A DNA stretch of 15,415 nt from JBAZKK01 sp041650795. GTDB taxonomy: Bacteria > Omnitrophota > Gorgyraeia > Gygaellales > Profunditerraquicolaceae. Shown here one piece after another: positions 1-7,657 of this stretch. The stretch covers positions 1 through 15,415 of the forward strand of contig JBAZKK010000026.1 in NCBI GenBank assembly GCA_041650795.1. The letters run 5' to 3'. The position numbers were made by a program, and so were the translations under genes. How positions within the stretch are numbered: the first letter of the stretch is position 1; each line of letters starts with the position of its first letter. The notes under the pieces were generated by a model, which saw nothing but the letters and a program-made list of their open reading frames with translations, was not told where the DNA came from and did not search any database.

Positions 1-1036
1 TATTCTCGCCCCTGGAATCCTCGAGGGTATGCCTTAGAAAAGGCAATACGGGCATTACCCATTCCCGGCTGGCGGGGAAGACATCCTTTCCTAAATCCAG
101 CACCACCGTCGGATAGTTCCCGAAGAGCTCGTTGCGGCGCGCAAACGCCAGAAGGTAGAACGCGCTGCTTTGGGTCTGGCTTCTGTAGCAGAGTATTGCC
201 TTATGCTTATTCTCTATTTCATCCTGAGAGATATCCGACCTGAACCATTTAATTCCGCCCCCAACCGGATATTGCCTGGGAGGCCCAAGTTGAAGCTTGG
301 GGTGATAATGCCGCGGCAGGGGCCATCCGGGGCAGTGGACAAGATAAGGGTAAACCTTAGGGGGAGGTATCTGGCCCTCCAGGTCCCAAAGAGCCACCTG
401 TAAGAAAAGATAGAACGCCTTATGGTCAGGGTTGGTATCAGAGGGGTGCGAAACGAATATTCTATCCGGACGGTAAGACCGGAGCACATCCTTAATGTCA
501 TTCAAAATACTCTCCGCAGTATAAGGGGCGTTGTAAGAAAGATTGCTGCGGTAAGGCACATGCGAGATGCGCGTAAGCATACTCTTGTATGGATTTTTGG
601 AGTTCCAGAAATCGCGAAAGATAACAAAGGTCCCAAAATCAGGATAACCCAAAAACACCAGTCTGGATTCATCCAGGCCAAAGAGCTTCATCGCCTTAAC
701 CGCCTCGCTGTGGCGCACCTGCCCCATGTGTATAAACTCGCCCTTCCTGAAAGTCAGCCTTTTCTCATAAACAATAAAGGCGACCTGGTTATGGTCGCCG
801 TTAGTAAGATAAACCACCTTAACCTCGGCTCCGGCAGCAATGGCCTTCTGGATGATGCCGGCGCAGGCAATTGCTTCGTCATCCGGGTGCGGCGCCATTA
901 TCAGGACCCGTTCGTTTTTGCGGATAGGCTCCAGCTCATCCACGCCTTCCAAAGTAAATGAATCCTGGATTGGCAGATGCGAGCATCCGCTTACCAAAAC
1001 AAGCCCTAAGAGCATAACCGGGAGTAATATTCGCAT
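1..1036 (-). CDS. PIG-L family deacetylase, lipoprotein (partial, C-terminus beyond window)
   Basis: This is a PIG-L/LmbE-type zinc-dependent deacetylase, a family that removes acetyl groups from N-acetylglucosamine-like sugars or related small molecules; the substrate cannot be told from sequence. I translated 345 codons of open frame from ATG at 1036 to the window edge with no stop. Residues 1-18 form a lipoprotein signal ending in the lipobox VSGC (Cys18), so the mature protein is probably membrane-anchored outside the cytoplasm. The metal and catalytic motif is APHPDDE at residues 49-54 (His50, Asp52, Asp53), and the second family motif is seen downstream as SHPSDTNPDH. The gene is divergent from the cation transporter at 1139. 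No clear ribosome binding site precedes the ATG. The family is confident; the reaction is unknown. Confidence 0.88.
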   Translation of the reverse strand, partial: MRILLPVMLLGLVLVSGCSHLPIQDSFTLEGVDELEPIRKNERVLIMAPHPDDEAIACAGIIQKAIAAGAEVKVVYLTNGDHNQVAFIVYEKRLTFRKGEFIHMGQVRHSEAVKAMKLFGLDESRLVFLGYPDFGTFVIFRDFWNSKNPYKSMLTRISHVPYRSNLSYNAPYTAESILNDIKDVLRSYRPDRIFVSHPSDTNPDHKAFYLFLQVALWDLEGQIPPPKVYPYLVHCPGWPLPRHYHPKLQLGPPRQYPVGGGIKWFRSDISQDEIENKHKAILCYRSQTQSSAFYLLAFARRNELFGNYPTVVLDLGKDVFPASREWVMPVLPFLRHTLEDSRGEN

Positions 1037-1040
1037 AACG

Positions 1041-1076
1041 GTTATCTATATTAGCATATAAGGATGCCTAAATCAA
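1041..1076 (-). promoter_or_regulatory. Possible sigma-70-like promoter of the PIG-L gene
   Basis: Reading the minus strand, a -35-like TTGATT (1076-1071) is followed after 17 bases by TAATAT (1053-1048), preceded by an extended -10 TGC. Transcription would start near 1041, leaving only about five bases before the ATG at 1036. This is motif matching only. Confidence 0.4.
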
Positions 1077-1103
1077 TAAGGCTGCTTGGCAGGCAACAAA
1101 GGA

Positions 1104-1138
1104 TTGAAATATTCGTAAAAAACGGTATAATCCAAATT
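1104..1138 (+). promoter_or_regulatory. Probable sigma-70-like promoter of the cation transporter
   Basis: TTGAAA (1104-1109), a 16-base spacer and a consensus TATAAT (1126-1131) lie just ahead of the ATG at 1139. The expected transcription start at about 1137-1139 coincides with the start codon, so the mRNA would be leaderless or nearly so. This also argues against the more upstream in-frame ATG at 1064, which would place the promoter inside the coding region. Confidence 0.5.
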
Positions 1139-2032
1139 ATGGTATATTCTGATCCTAAACACTACCGCATCATCAAGGGCATCCTGCTTCTGACCCTGGC
1201 ATTGAACTGGACAGTAGCATTTGCCAAGATTATCTACGGGCTCTTCAGCAAATGCTCCAGCATGGCTGCCGACGGCTTCCACTCCCTCTCTGACGGCGCC
1301 TCCAATATCATCGGCATTATCGGGATAACGCTCTCCTCGCACCCCAGGGACAAAGACCACCCTTACGGACATAAAAAATACGAAACGTTTTTTTCTCTCG
1401 GTATTGCGGCGCTCTTATTTCTACTTGCCTTCCAAATCATCGAAGCGAGCATCGAAAGATTCCGCCATCCCGTCCTGCCGCAGGTCGGCGCGGGAAATTT
1501 TGCGGTAATGCTGGTTACCATCGCGGTGAACTTCTGGGTTATGAATTATGAACGCAGAAAGGGCAGGGAACTTAAAAGCGATTTCCTGATTGCCGATGCC
1601 ATGCATACCAGGGCCGACATCTTCACCTCTCTCTCCGTTATCATTACCTTATTTGCCATCAAATCGGGATTCCCCATCCTTGACCCCGTTGCCACCATCC
1701 TCATCGCCCTATTTATCGTATATGCGGCGCTGGAGATTGTCAGGGAAGGCGCGCGCGTCCTCTGCGATACCGCGGCAATAATAGAGGACAAGAGGATCTC
1801 CGACATCGTGCTGGGCGTCAATGGGGTTAAGGCCTGCCATAAGATACGCTCCCGCGGAAGGCCGGATGACATCAACATCGACCTGCACGTGCAGGTCGCT
1901 CCCGACATGCATATCGAGGAAGCGCACAAGATAAGCTACCACATCGAAGAAGCGATTAAAAAAGGGATCCCCGAGGTCTCAGACGTGGTAGTGCATATGG
2001 AGCCGCGCGAGAAGAGGAAAAATAAAAAGTAA
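1139..2032 (+). CDS. Cation diffusion facilitator (CDF) family transporter, probably Zn2+
   Basis: A 297-residue inner-membrane divalent metal/proton antiporter of the CDF family, expected to export zinc or a similar metal. The transport-site motifs are visible: ADGFHSLSD in TM2 (His48, Asp52) and ADAMHTRAD in TM5 (His156, Asp160). The His/Asp pairing at both sites is typical of zinc members. The family loop HPRDKDHPYGHKKYE follows TM2 (about residues 68-82), and a soluble C-terminal metal-binding domain spans roughly residues 210-290 (VVHMEP near the end). Length is normal. An in-frame ATG at 1064 would add 25 residues unlike the family, and a promoter-like TATAAT lies between the two ATGs, so I chose 1139. 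There is no Shine-Dalgarno sequence at 1139. The gene converges with the M23 peptidase gene, six bases apart. Confidence 0.92.
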   Translation: MVYSDPKHYRIIKGILLLTLALNWTVAFAKIIYGLFSKCSSMAADGFHSLSDGASNIIGIIGITLSSHPRDKDHPYGHKKYETFFSLGIAALLFLLAFQIIEASIERFRHPVLPQVGAGNFAVMLVTIAVNFWVMNYERRKGRELKSDFLIADAMHTRADIFTSLSVIITLFAIKSGFPILDPVATILIALFIVYAALEIVREGARVLCDTAAIIEDKRISDIVLGVNGVKACHKIRSRGRPDDINIDLHVQVAPDMHIEEAHKISYHIEEAIKKGIPEVSDVVVHMEPREKRKNKK

Positions 2033-2043
2033 CTGTTTTTACT
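2016..2043 (-). terminator. Weak terminator-like hairpin after the M23 gene
   Basis: On the minus strand AGTAA (2043-2039) can pair with TTACT (2032-2028) around a six-base loop, followed by a T-rich run TTTTTATTTTT. The stem is only five AT-rich pairs and overlaps both convergent stop codons, so this is tentative. Confidence 0.28.
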
Positions 2044-2527
2044 GCAGGTATTCCACCGGGTCGTGGGCGAGCCCTCCCTGCCTTACCTCAAAATGCAGGT
2101 GCGGCTGCATGTTTTTATAATTAGCGTTCCCGGTCTTGCCTACCGCTCCGATTACTTCGCCCTGCCGCACCAATTCTAACGGCCGTACATAAATTTCCGA
2201 GAGATGACCGTAAACGGTAAAGATGCCCCCGGGGTGCTTCAGGACGATAAAATTACCCATCCCCTCGGCGCTCCCGGTGCGCGCCACAACCCCGGAACGG
2301 CTGGCGAGTATGGGGGTGCCGACTTCGGCGTATAGATCCAACCCCTGATGCAGCCTGCCTCCGCTGCGGCGGCTGCCAAAAACACCCTCACCCATGCTAT
2401 CAGAACGAATAACAATATCCCTTTGGTATTTAATAGGGCAAAGGAAATAACATTTATCGGCAAAGTAAAGGCTAAAAAACAGATAAACCGGAAGAAGTAT
2501 AAGCATCGACAATAAAACCTTCCTCAT
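2039..2527 (-). CDS. M23 family (LytM-type) peptidoglycan metallopeptidase, membrane-anchored
   Basis: A 162-residue murein endopeptidase of the M23/LytM family, which cleaves peptide cross-bridges in peptidoglycan, or regulates hydrolases if inactive. Residues 4-22 are a single hydrophobic segment (signal anchor), so the domain faces the periplasm. All zinc and catalytic residues are present: His60 and Asp64 in HQGLD, His108 in YGHLS, and His143/His145 in PHLHFEV. The start was set at ATG 2527 because it overlaps the lnt stop as ATGA and has AAGGGA nine bases upstream. A longer reading to 2578 adds 17 non-hydrophobic residues and runs into lnt. It is the last gene of the minus-strand run, translationally coupled to lnt, which suggests coordinated envelope maintenance. 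Confidence 0.92.
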   Translation of the reverse strand: MRKVLLSMLILLPVYLFFSLYFADKCYFLCPIKYQRDIVIRSDSMGEGVFGSRRSGGRLHQGLDLYAEVGTPILASRSGVVARTGSAEGMGNFIVLKHPGGIFTVYGHLSEIYVRPLELVRQGEVIGAVGKTGNANYKNMQPHLHFEVRQGGLAHDPVEYLQ

Positions 2528-4035
2528 CTGCTTTCCCTTAAAATGCGCGCCATGCCGTAAAATGCCAACAGAAAACAACCTAGCACTGCCAGATCCCCGA
2601 AACGCGTATAGAATGTCGGACCGCCCCTTAAGATGTCTATGGTGTCGTTAAGATATCCCTCGATAAAAATATTTTCCCCCCGGTTATCCGCGACCAAGGA
2701 AATAATCCTGCCTTCGGCTGAGATGAATCCGGAGACGCCGGTATTGGCAGCGCGCACCAAAGGAACCCTATTCTCTACTGCACGCAGGACAGAAGCCGAA
2801 AGATGCTGATAGGGCGCCGCGGATTCTCCGAACCAGCCGTCGTTGGTGATATTAACCAGGAAATCCGCTCCCTTGCCGATAAAACGGCGCGATAGCTGAG
2901 GAAAAAGGTCCTCGAAACAAATCAAGACTGAAAACCTGACCGGCCCTTGGCCGCGTACGCCCGGGAGGGTAAAAACCGTATATTCCCTGCCGGGCCTGAA
3001 GTCACCGATAGGTACGACTGTCTCTAAAAAACTAAAAAAACTCTTAAGGGGAACATATTCTCCAAAAGGCACCAGATGTAATTTATCATAACGGCTGAAC
3101 TCCTGCTGGTAGGATGTAATCAGGAAGGCGCTGTTATAATAAATACCGTCTCGCAGCGTAACCGCCCCTACCAGAAGAGGGATACGCATATCCTCGGCCA
3201 GGGCCCTGGCCGCCTCAAAGTATGCCGGTTCTTCCTCAACTACTGCCGGCAGGCTGGCTTCCGGCCAGATCATTACGTCGGGATTACCGCCGCCTGCCTG
3301 CGAGGAAAGATCGAGATACTTACGGATGATGTAATTTTGGGCAATCGGCCTCCATTTGAGATGCTGCGCAATATTACCCTGGATAACCGAGACGCGCAGC
3401 GAAGCGTAAACACTCCTTTGCTTTATGATGTTCAAGCGATAATAGCCGTAGAAAAAAAACGCTCCCAACATTGCCAGGCATAACAGGATTGCTGCTGCCG
3501 ATTCCCTTCTCTTCCCGGACTGCCTTAATAATACAATTACTTCCTTTATCCCCGCATTTGCCATCAGCAAGATAAACGAAATTCCGTAAGCTCCGGTGAT
3601 ATCGGCTACCTGAATAACCGGTAGGTTCAGATACTGAGAATGCCCCAGGAGCGCCCAGCCAAAACCCGTGAGGAGATGGCTGCGCAGATACTCCAGCAAA
3701 ACCCAAACCGCAGGCAGAAAGAATACGCAGTATGCGGTATTTAGTTTACGGGACTGCGAAGCAATCAGGCCGAAGATGCCGAAATACAAGGCCAGGTATA
3801 GAACAAGCAGTATCATCCCGGCGAGCGTAACATGCACCAGCCAATATATGGTGCCAAGCCAAAACACCGCCCCCGTCAGGTAAGATAATAAAAAAACCCT
3901 CCTTTTAGAGCAACCCTCAAGCGCTAAGAGTAAAGGCACAAAGGCAAACCACGCAAACATCCAAAGATTAAAATTGGGGAAGGAAAGAATCAGGAGTAGG
4001 CCGGATAGAATAGATAAAAAAATATCCTTTTTCAT
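2524..4035 (-). CDS. lnt: Apolipoprotein N-acyltransferase
   Basis: Lnt (503 residues; E. coli 512) adds the third acyl chain to the N-terminal cysteine of lipoproteins in the inner membrane, the last step of lipoprotein maturation in diderm bacteria. About six hydrophobic segments occupy residues 5-205, followed by the nitrilase-like periplasmic domain (about 212-470) and a final membrane segment (480-497). The catalytic triad is visible: Glu259 in WPEAS, Lys318 in YDKLHLVPFGEYVP, and Cys373 in ICFED. NDGWF (398-402) is also conserved. The gene starts with ATG at 4035 with no obvious Shine-Dalgarno sequence, and ends with an ATGA overlap into the M23 gene. It is separated from secA by the AT-rich HNH insert, so it may have lost an earlier operon link. 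Confidence 0.95.
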   Translation of the reverse strand: MKKDIFLSILSGLLLILSFPNFNLWMFAWFAFVPLLLALEGCSKRRVFLLSYLTGAVFWLGTIYWLVHVTLAGMILLVLYLALYFGIFGLIASQSRKLNTAYCVFFLPAVWVLLEYLRSHLLTGFGWALLGHSQYLNLPVIQVADITGAYGISFILLMANAGIKEVIVLLRQSGKRRESAAAILLCLAMLGAFFFYGYYRLNIIKQRSVYASLRVSVIQGNIAQHLKWRPIAQNYIIRKYLDLSSQAGGGNPDVMIWPEASLPAVVEEEPAYFEAARALAEDMRIPLLVGAVTLRDGIYYNSAFLITSYQQEFSRYDKLHLVPFGEYVPLKSFFSFLETVVPIGDFRPGREYTVFTLPGVRGQGPVRFSVLICFEDLFPQLSRRFIGKGADFLVNITNDGWFGESAAPYQHLSASVLRAVENRVPLVRAANTGVSGFISAEGRIISLVADNRGENIFIEGYLNDTIDILRGGPTFYTRFGDLAVLGCFLLAFYGMARILRESR

Positions 4036-4123
4036 TAACTATAATTTTATTCCAAAAGATACTAGTGCGTTATATTTTAGCACTAAAAGGGTGCTTTTAA
4101 AACTTATTTTCTTGGGCACCAGA

Positions 4124-4467
4124 ATGCATCAAAATTATCTACGGCTATATAAAAGATTATTAACAACATTATATAAAAATACAAAAGAAACCTACTGTCC
4201 TATGCATTTGGCCCGGATTAAACGGCATGGGCATCCGGGGTTACAGACAGACTTTCACAAGTTAGAGAAGATGGCTCATGTTATTGTTGATGATTTCATT
4301 CGCGATAATTGCGGGGGGGTTAATTGATAAGGACATTGTCGAAACGTTAAAAAGAAAGGAATTAAAGAAGCTAATCTGTGGAGAGTGAGATACCGCCGGA
4401 GAAAATTAGGAATCAAAAAATACCTTTACGGTAAATACGGTAAAAAAAATACAAGGCATGGATTCGT
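4124..4467 (+). pseudogene. 5' remnant of a frameshifted HNH endonuclease-like gene
   Basis: Protein-like sequence continues upstream of the intact HNH segment but in changing frames. Frame A (4124-4327) gives about 67 residues including ETYCPMHLARIKRHGHPG, which resembles the Cys/His motif found at the N-terminus of some phage and homing-type HNH nucleases. At the seven-G run 4313-4319 the sensible frame shifts to one reading DKDIVETLKRKELKKL (about 4326-4373). A third stretch (about 4370-4460) reads NLWRVRYRRRKLGIKKYLYG, helix-turn-helix-like, and then shifts again near the eight-A run 4442-4449 into the HNH frame. The region is clearly more AT-rich than its neighbours. It is either a decayed mobile nuclease gene or an intact one with homopolymer sequencing errors. 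The exact 5' end is unknown. Confidence 0.5.
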
Positions 4468-4716
4468 ATGCAGGCTATAAAAAGATACGGGAATAGATGC
4501 GAATTATGCGGATATGGCTTAGTCGTCGAAACCCATCATATCTTGCCCAGAAAAAAAGGCGGCCTACATGTAACTGATAATCTAACGGTGCTTTGCCCTA
4601 ATTGCCATGCGCTCTTTACAAGAAAATACCTTAGTTTAAAAAGCAGAGGAGATATACCTGCGTTGCGGATAAAACTCAGAAAATTACAAGAATCTCCCTA
4701 CCCATATTTTGGATAA
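4468..4716 (+). CDS. HNH endonuclease domain (3' part of a probably broken gene)
   Basis: An open frame of 82 residues with a complete HNH nuclease fold signature: zinc-knuckle CELC (Cys11, Cys14), the HH pair in ETHHILPRKKGG (His23, His24), DNLTVLC with Asn38, and CPNCH (Cys43, Cys46, His47). HNH enzymes nick or cut DNA with a single metal ion and are frequent in phages, homing elements and restriction systems. The first in-frame stop upstream is at 4441, and protein-like sequence continues upstream in other frames, so this is likely the C-terminal part of a longer nuclease. AAGG at 4453-4456 is a poor ribosome binding site. The 3' end overlaps the secA stop region on the opposite strand by 19 bases. 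Whether it is expressed as a small protein is uncertain. Confidence 0.7.
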   Translation: MQAIKRYGNRCELCGYGLVVETHHILPRKKGGLHVTDNLTVLCPNCHALFTRKYLSLKSRGDIPALRIKLRKLQESPYPYFG

Positions 4717-7643
4717 CAACATTTTTTATATTTCAACGGCTTGCCAGTTAAGGGATCTGTTTTCCCGCACGGGCAGGGATCGTTCCTGCCGACCTTGGCA
4801 TGCGGGGATTGGGAAACGGGGGTAACTGACGGGGCCGCTGCCCTCTCTTTATTCTCCAAACTCGCATCAGGAGATGAAAATGCCTCCGCTTCAGGGTGAA
4901 GCATCTCTTTGGAGACCGCGCTGAATGCGCCGCGCAGAGGCGCCCTGGGCTTGGCAGGCTGCAACTTAAATATGATGTCTAGGGCCTCATCCTCGATGCT
5001 ATTCATCATGCCGCTAAACACCTGGAATGACTCGCGTTTATATTCAATCAAGGGGTCGCGCTGACCGTAAGCTCGCAGGCCGATACCCTCGCGCAGGCTA
5101 TCCATGGCATAGAGGTGGTCCTTCCATTTGCTGTCGATAATCTGCAGGAAAACCATGCGCTCCAATTGACGCATAATGTCGCTTCCGATATCGCGCTCCT
5201 TGGCATCGTAAGCAAGAGAGGCCTTCTGATAAACATCCTCCTCAAGCTGCCTCCCCGCAAGATTCTCGGTTGTTGCGCTATCAAGCTGCAACCCGAACCT
5301 TAATCTCAAAATATTCCCCAGTCCCACCGAGTCTAGCTCGCCGGATTCAGGGGCATAGACAGACACTGCCTCGCCAAGCACCTTCCTTAGAATCTCCAGC
5401 ACATACTCCTTTAAGGAAACCCCCTCCAGTATTTCGCGGCGCTGGGTATAGATTACCTCCCGTTGCTTATTCATCACGTTATCATATTCCAGGATCTGCT
5501 TGCGTATCTCAAAATTGTGCTGCTCTACCCTGCGCTGCGCAATCTCAATGGACTTAGTAACCCAGGGGTGTTCAATAACCTGTCCTTCCTCCAACCCGAG
5601 GCTGTTCATAATCCCGATCAGGCGGTCAGACCCGAATAGCCGCATCAGATCGTCTTCCAGGGAAACATAGAACCTTGAAGAACCGGGATCACCCTGCCTG
5701 CCGCAGCGCCCGCGCAGCTGGTTGTCAATACGCCTGGCCTCGTGGCGCTCCGTGCCGATGACATGGAGTCCGCCGAGCGATACAACCTTATCGTGCTCCT
5801 CCTGGGTCTGTTTACGATAACGCTCTAAAATCTTAAGGTATTCCTCGTTGTAATTCGGGTCGTCCACAGAAAGTTTCTCCCGCGCCAGGCTGCGCGCCAT
5901 ATATTCGGGGTTTCCTCCGAGAAGTATGTCTGTGCCGCGGCCTGCCATATTAGTAGCGATAGTCACTGCCCGGTGACGGCCGGCCTGGGCTACGATCTGC
6001 GCCTCCTGCTCGTGATATTTAGCGTTGAGCACCTGATGGGTGATACCGCGGCGCTTGAGCATCTCCGAGAGCCGCTCGGATTTATCTATCGAGATCGTCC
6101 CTACCAGGACCGGCCTGCCGGCCTGGTAAAGCTCGGCTATCTCCTCTACCACCAAAGCGAACTTTTCCTTCTCGGTCTTATAAACGCGGTCAGGGTAATT
6201 GCTGCGGACCAGCAGCCTGTTGGTAGGGATGACCACTACGTCGAGCTTGTAAATGGACTTGAACTCATTGGCCTCGGTAAAGGCAGTGCCGGTCATCCCT
6301 GCCAGTTTCTCGTACATGCGGAAATAGTTCTGGAAGGTGATAGTGGCAAGGGTTTGGTTTTCCCGCTCTATCTTCATACCTTCCTTTGCCTCCACCGCCT
6401 GATGCAGGCCGTCGGACCAGCGCCTCCCCGGCATGAGCCTGCCGGTAAACTCATCCACGATAATGACCTGTCCGTCCTTGACCACGTAATGGACGTCGCG
6501 TTTGAAGAACTCCTTTGCCCTGAGCGCCTGGATGCTATGGTGGCGGTACTCCGTGGTCTCGATGGTGTGCAGGCTTTCTACGCCCCAGAGCCTGGTGGCC
6601 TTAACTTCCCCGTCCTCGGTTAGGGAAATGGTATTGTTCTTTTCATCGGCAAGATAGTCATATCCGGCAGCGAGGTTTTCCCCCCGGTGCTTAGCCTCAA
6701 TCTCATCGGCCTCGGTTACCCTGCGGCCTTTTAACTGCTGGCCGATGACCTTGGCGGTATAATACTTCTCGGTAGATTCCTCAGCCGGGCCTGATATAAT
6801 CAGCGGGGTGCGCGCCTCATCTACCAGAATGGAATCAACCTCGTCTACAATGGCATAATAGAATGGCCGCTGCACCAGCTCCTCTACGTTATATTTCATG
6901 TTGTCGCGCAGGTAATCAAAGCCAAATTCATTATTGGTGCCGTAAGTGATATCAGAGGCATAGGCGGTTTTCCTGTCTTCATCCGGCATATCATGCTGGA
7001 TGACGCCTACGCTCAACCCTAAGAATTTATAAACCGGCCCCATCCATTCGCAGTCGCGGCGCGCGAGGTAATCGTTAACCGTAATCACGTGCACCCCACG
7101 GCCGAGGAGCGCATTCAGGTAAGCCGGCAACGTCGCTACAAGGGTCTTGCCTTCCCCGGTAGCCATCTCCGCAATCTTACCCTCATGTAAAACCACCCCT
7201 CCTGCAATCTGCACGTCAAAATGCCTCAGGCCTATGGTGCGGCGCGAGGCCTCTCTTACTACTGCGAAGGCCTCTGGCAAAACGCCGCTGAATATCTTAT
7301 TGCGGGCATCCCTGAGCCTTTCCTTAAGCCTCTCTTTCTCTTCCGGCATTGCCACCGAAAGCATTGCCTCCTCCAGCTCTTTAATGGCCGCATCATATTC
7401 CAGCGCCTTTGCGCCGATTGTTTCCTTAAATGAGGCGGTCTTGGCTTTAAGCTCGGCGTCTGAAAGGGACCGCATCGCCGGCTCAAGCTTATTAACCTTA
7501 TCTACAATCCCGGCGAGCTCCACCATTTTGGCAAGCGAAGGGCTGGGCATCTCGGGATGCAGCGCGATAGCTACGCCCGGATACCTCTTTTTCAACGCAC
7601 CCTGCTTGTTCTTAAGCAACTGTTTCTTGATAAAACCCAGCAT
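4698..7643 (-). CDS. secA: Preprotein translocase ATPase SecA
   Basis: SecA is the cytoplasmic ATPase that drives unfolded preproteins through SecYEG. At 981 residues it is longer than the usual ~830-900. Walker A is ATGEGKT (161-167) and Walker B is DEVD (267-270). These are followed by the cross-linking domain, the second nucleotide-binding domain (NMAGRGTDILLGGNP, QLRGRCGRQGDPG), the helical scaffold/wing region, and a C-terminal SEC-C zinc motif (951-976, Cys957, Cys959, Cys975, Cys976). About 45 charged, helix-prone residues are inserted between FKET (72-75) and LPEAFAVVREA (122-132), where most SecAs have a short loop. The SEC-C motif has about seven extra residues between its cysteine pairs. 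The start has AAAAAGG about seven bases upstream and lies 14 bases after the prfB stop. The 3' end overlaps the convergent HNH frame. Confidence 0.97.
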   Translation of the reverse strand: MLGFIKKQLLKNKQGALKKRYPGVAIALHPEMPSPSLAKMVELAGIVDKVNKLEPAMRSLSDAELKAKTASFKETIGAKALEYDAAIKELEEAMLSVAMPEEKERLKERLRDARNKIFSGVLPEAFAVVREASRRTIGLRHFDVQIAGGVVLHEGKIAEMATGEGKTLVATLPAYLNALLGRGVHVITVNDYLARRDCEWMGPVYKFLGLSVGVIQHDMPDEDRKTAYASDITYGTNNEFGFDYLRDNMKYNVEELVQRPFYYAIVDEVDSILVDEARTPLIISGPAEESTEKYYTAKVIGQQLKGRRVTEADEIEAKHRGENLAAGYDYLADEKNNTISLTEDGEVKATRLWGVESLHTIETTEYRHHSIQALRAKEFFKRDVHYVVKDGQVIIVDEFTGRLMPGRRWSDGLHQAVEAKEGMKIERENQTLATITFQNYFRMYEKLAGMTGTAFTEANEFKSIYKLDVVVIPTNRLLVRSNYPDRVYKTEKEKFALVVEEIAELYQAGRPVLVGTISIDKSERLSEMLKRRGITHQVLNAKYHEQEAQIVAQAGRHRAVTIATNMAGRGTDILLGGNPEYMARSLAREKLSVDDPNYNEEYLKILERYRKQTQEEHDKVVSLGGLHVIGTERHEARRIDNQLRGRCGRQGDPGSSRFYVSLEDDLMRLFGSDRLIGIMNSLGLEEGQVIEHPWVTKSIEIAQRRVEQHNFEIRKQILEYDNVMNKQREVIYTQRREILEGVSLKEYVLEILRKVLGEAVSVYAPESGELDSVGLGNILRLRFGLQLDSATTENLAGRQLEEDVYQKASLAYDAKERDIGSDIMRQLERMVFLQIIDSKWKDHLYAMDSLREGIGLRAYGQRDPLIEYKRESFQVFSGMMNSIEDEALDIIFKLQPAKPRAPLRGAFSAVSKEMLHPEAEAFSSPDASLENKERAAAPSVTPVSQSPHAKVGRNDPCPCGKTDPLTGKPLKYKKCCYPKYG

Positions 7644-7657
7644 ATCTAGCCTTTTTG

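Noticed and set aside
422..961. 179-residue plus-strand open frame
   Set aside because: Antisense to the PIG-L deacetylase, whose motifs and lipobox are clear on the minus strand.
1064..1138. Extended start of the CDF transporter
   Set aside because: The 25 extra residues do not resemble the family, and a consensus promoter lies within them.
4063..4093. Small inverted repeats TAGTGC/GCACTA and AGCAC/GTGCT upstream of the HNH remnant
   Set aside because: Stems of five or six bases in AT-rich DNA with no gene ending nearby on that strand; too weak to call an operator or terminator.
5973..6623. 216-residue plus-strand open frame
   Set aside because: Fully antisense to the conserved core of secA; an open frame produced by secA codon bias.
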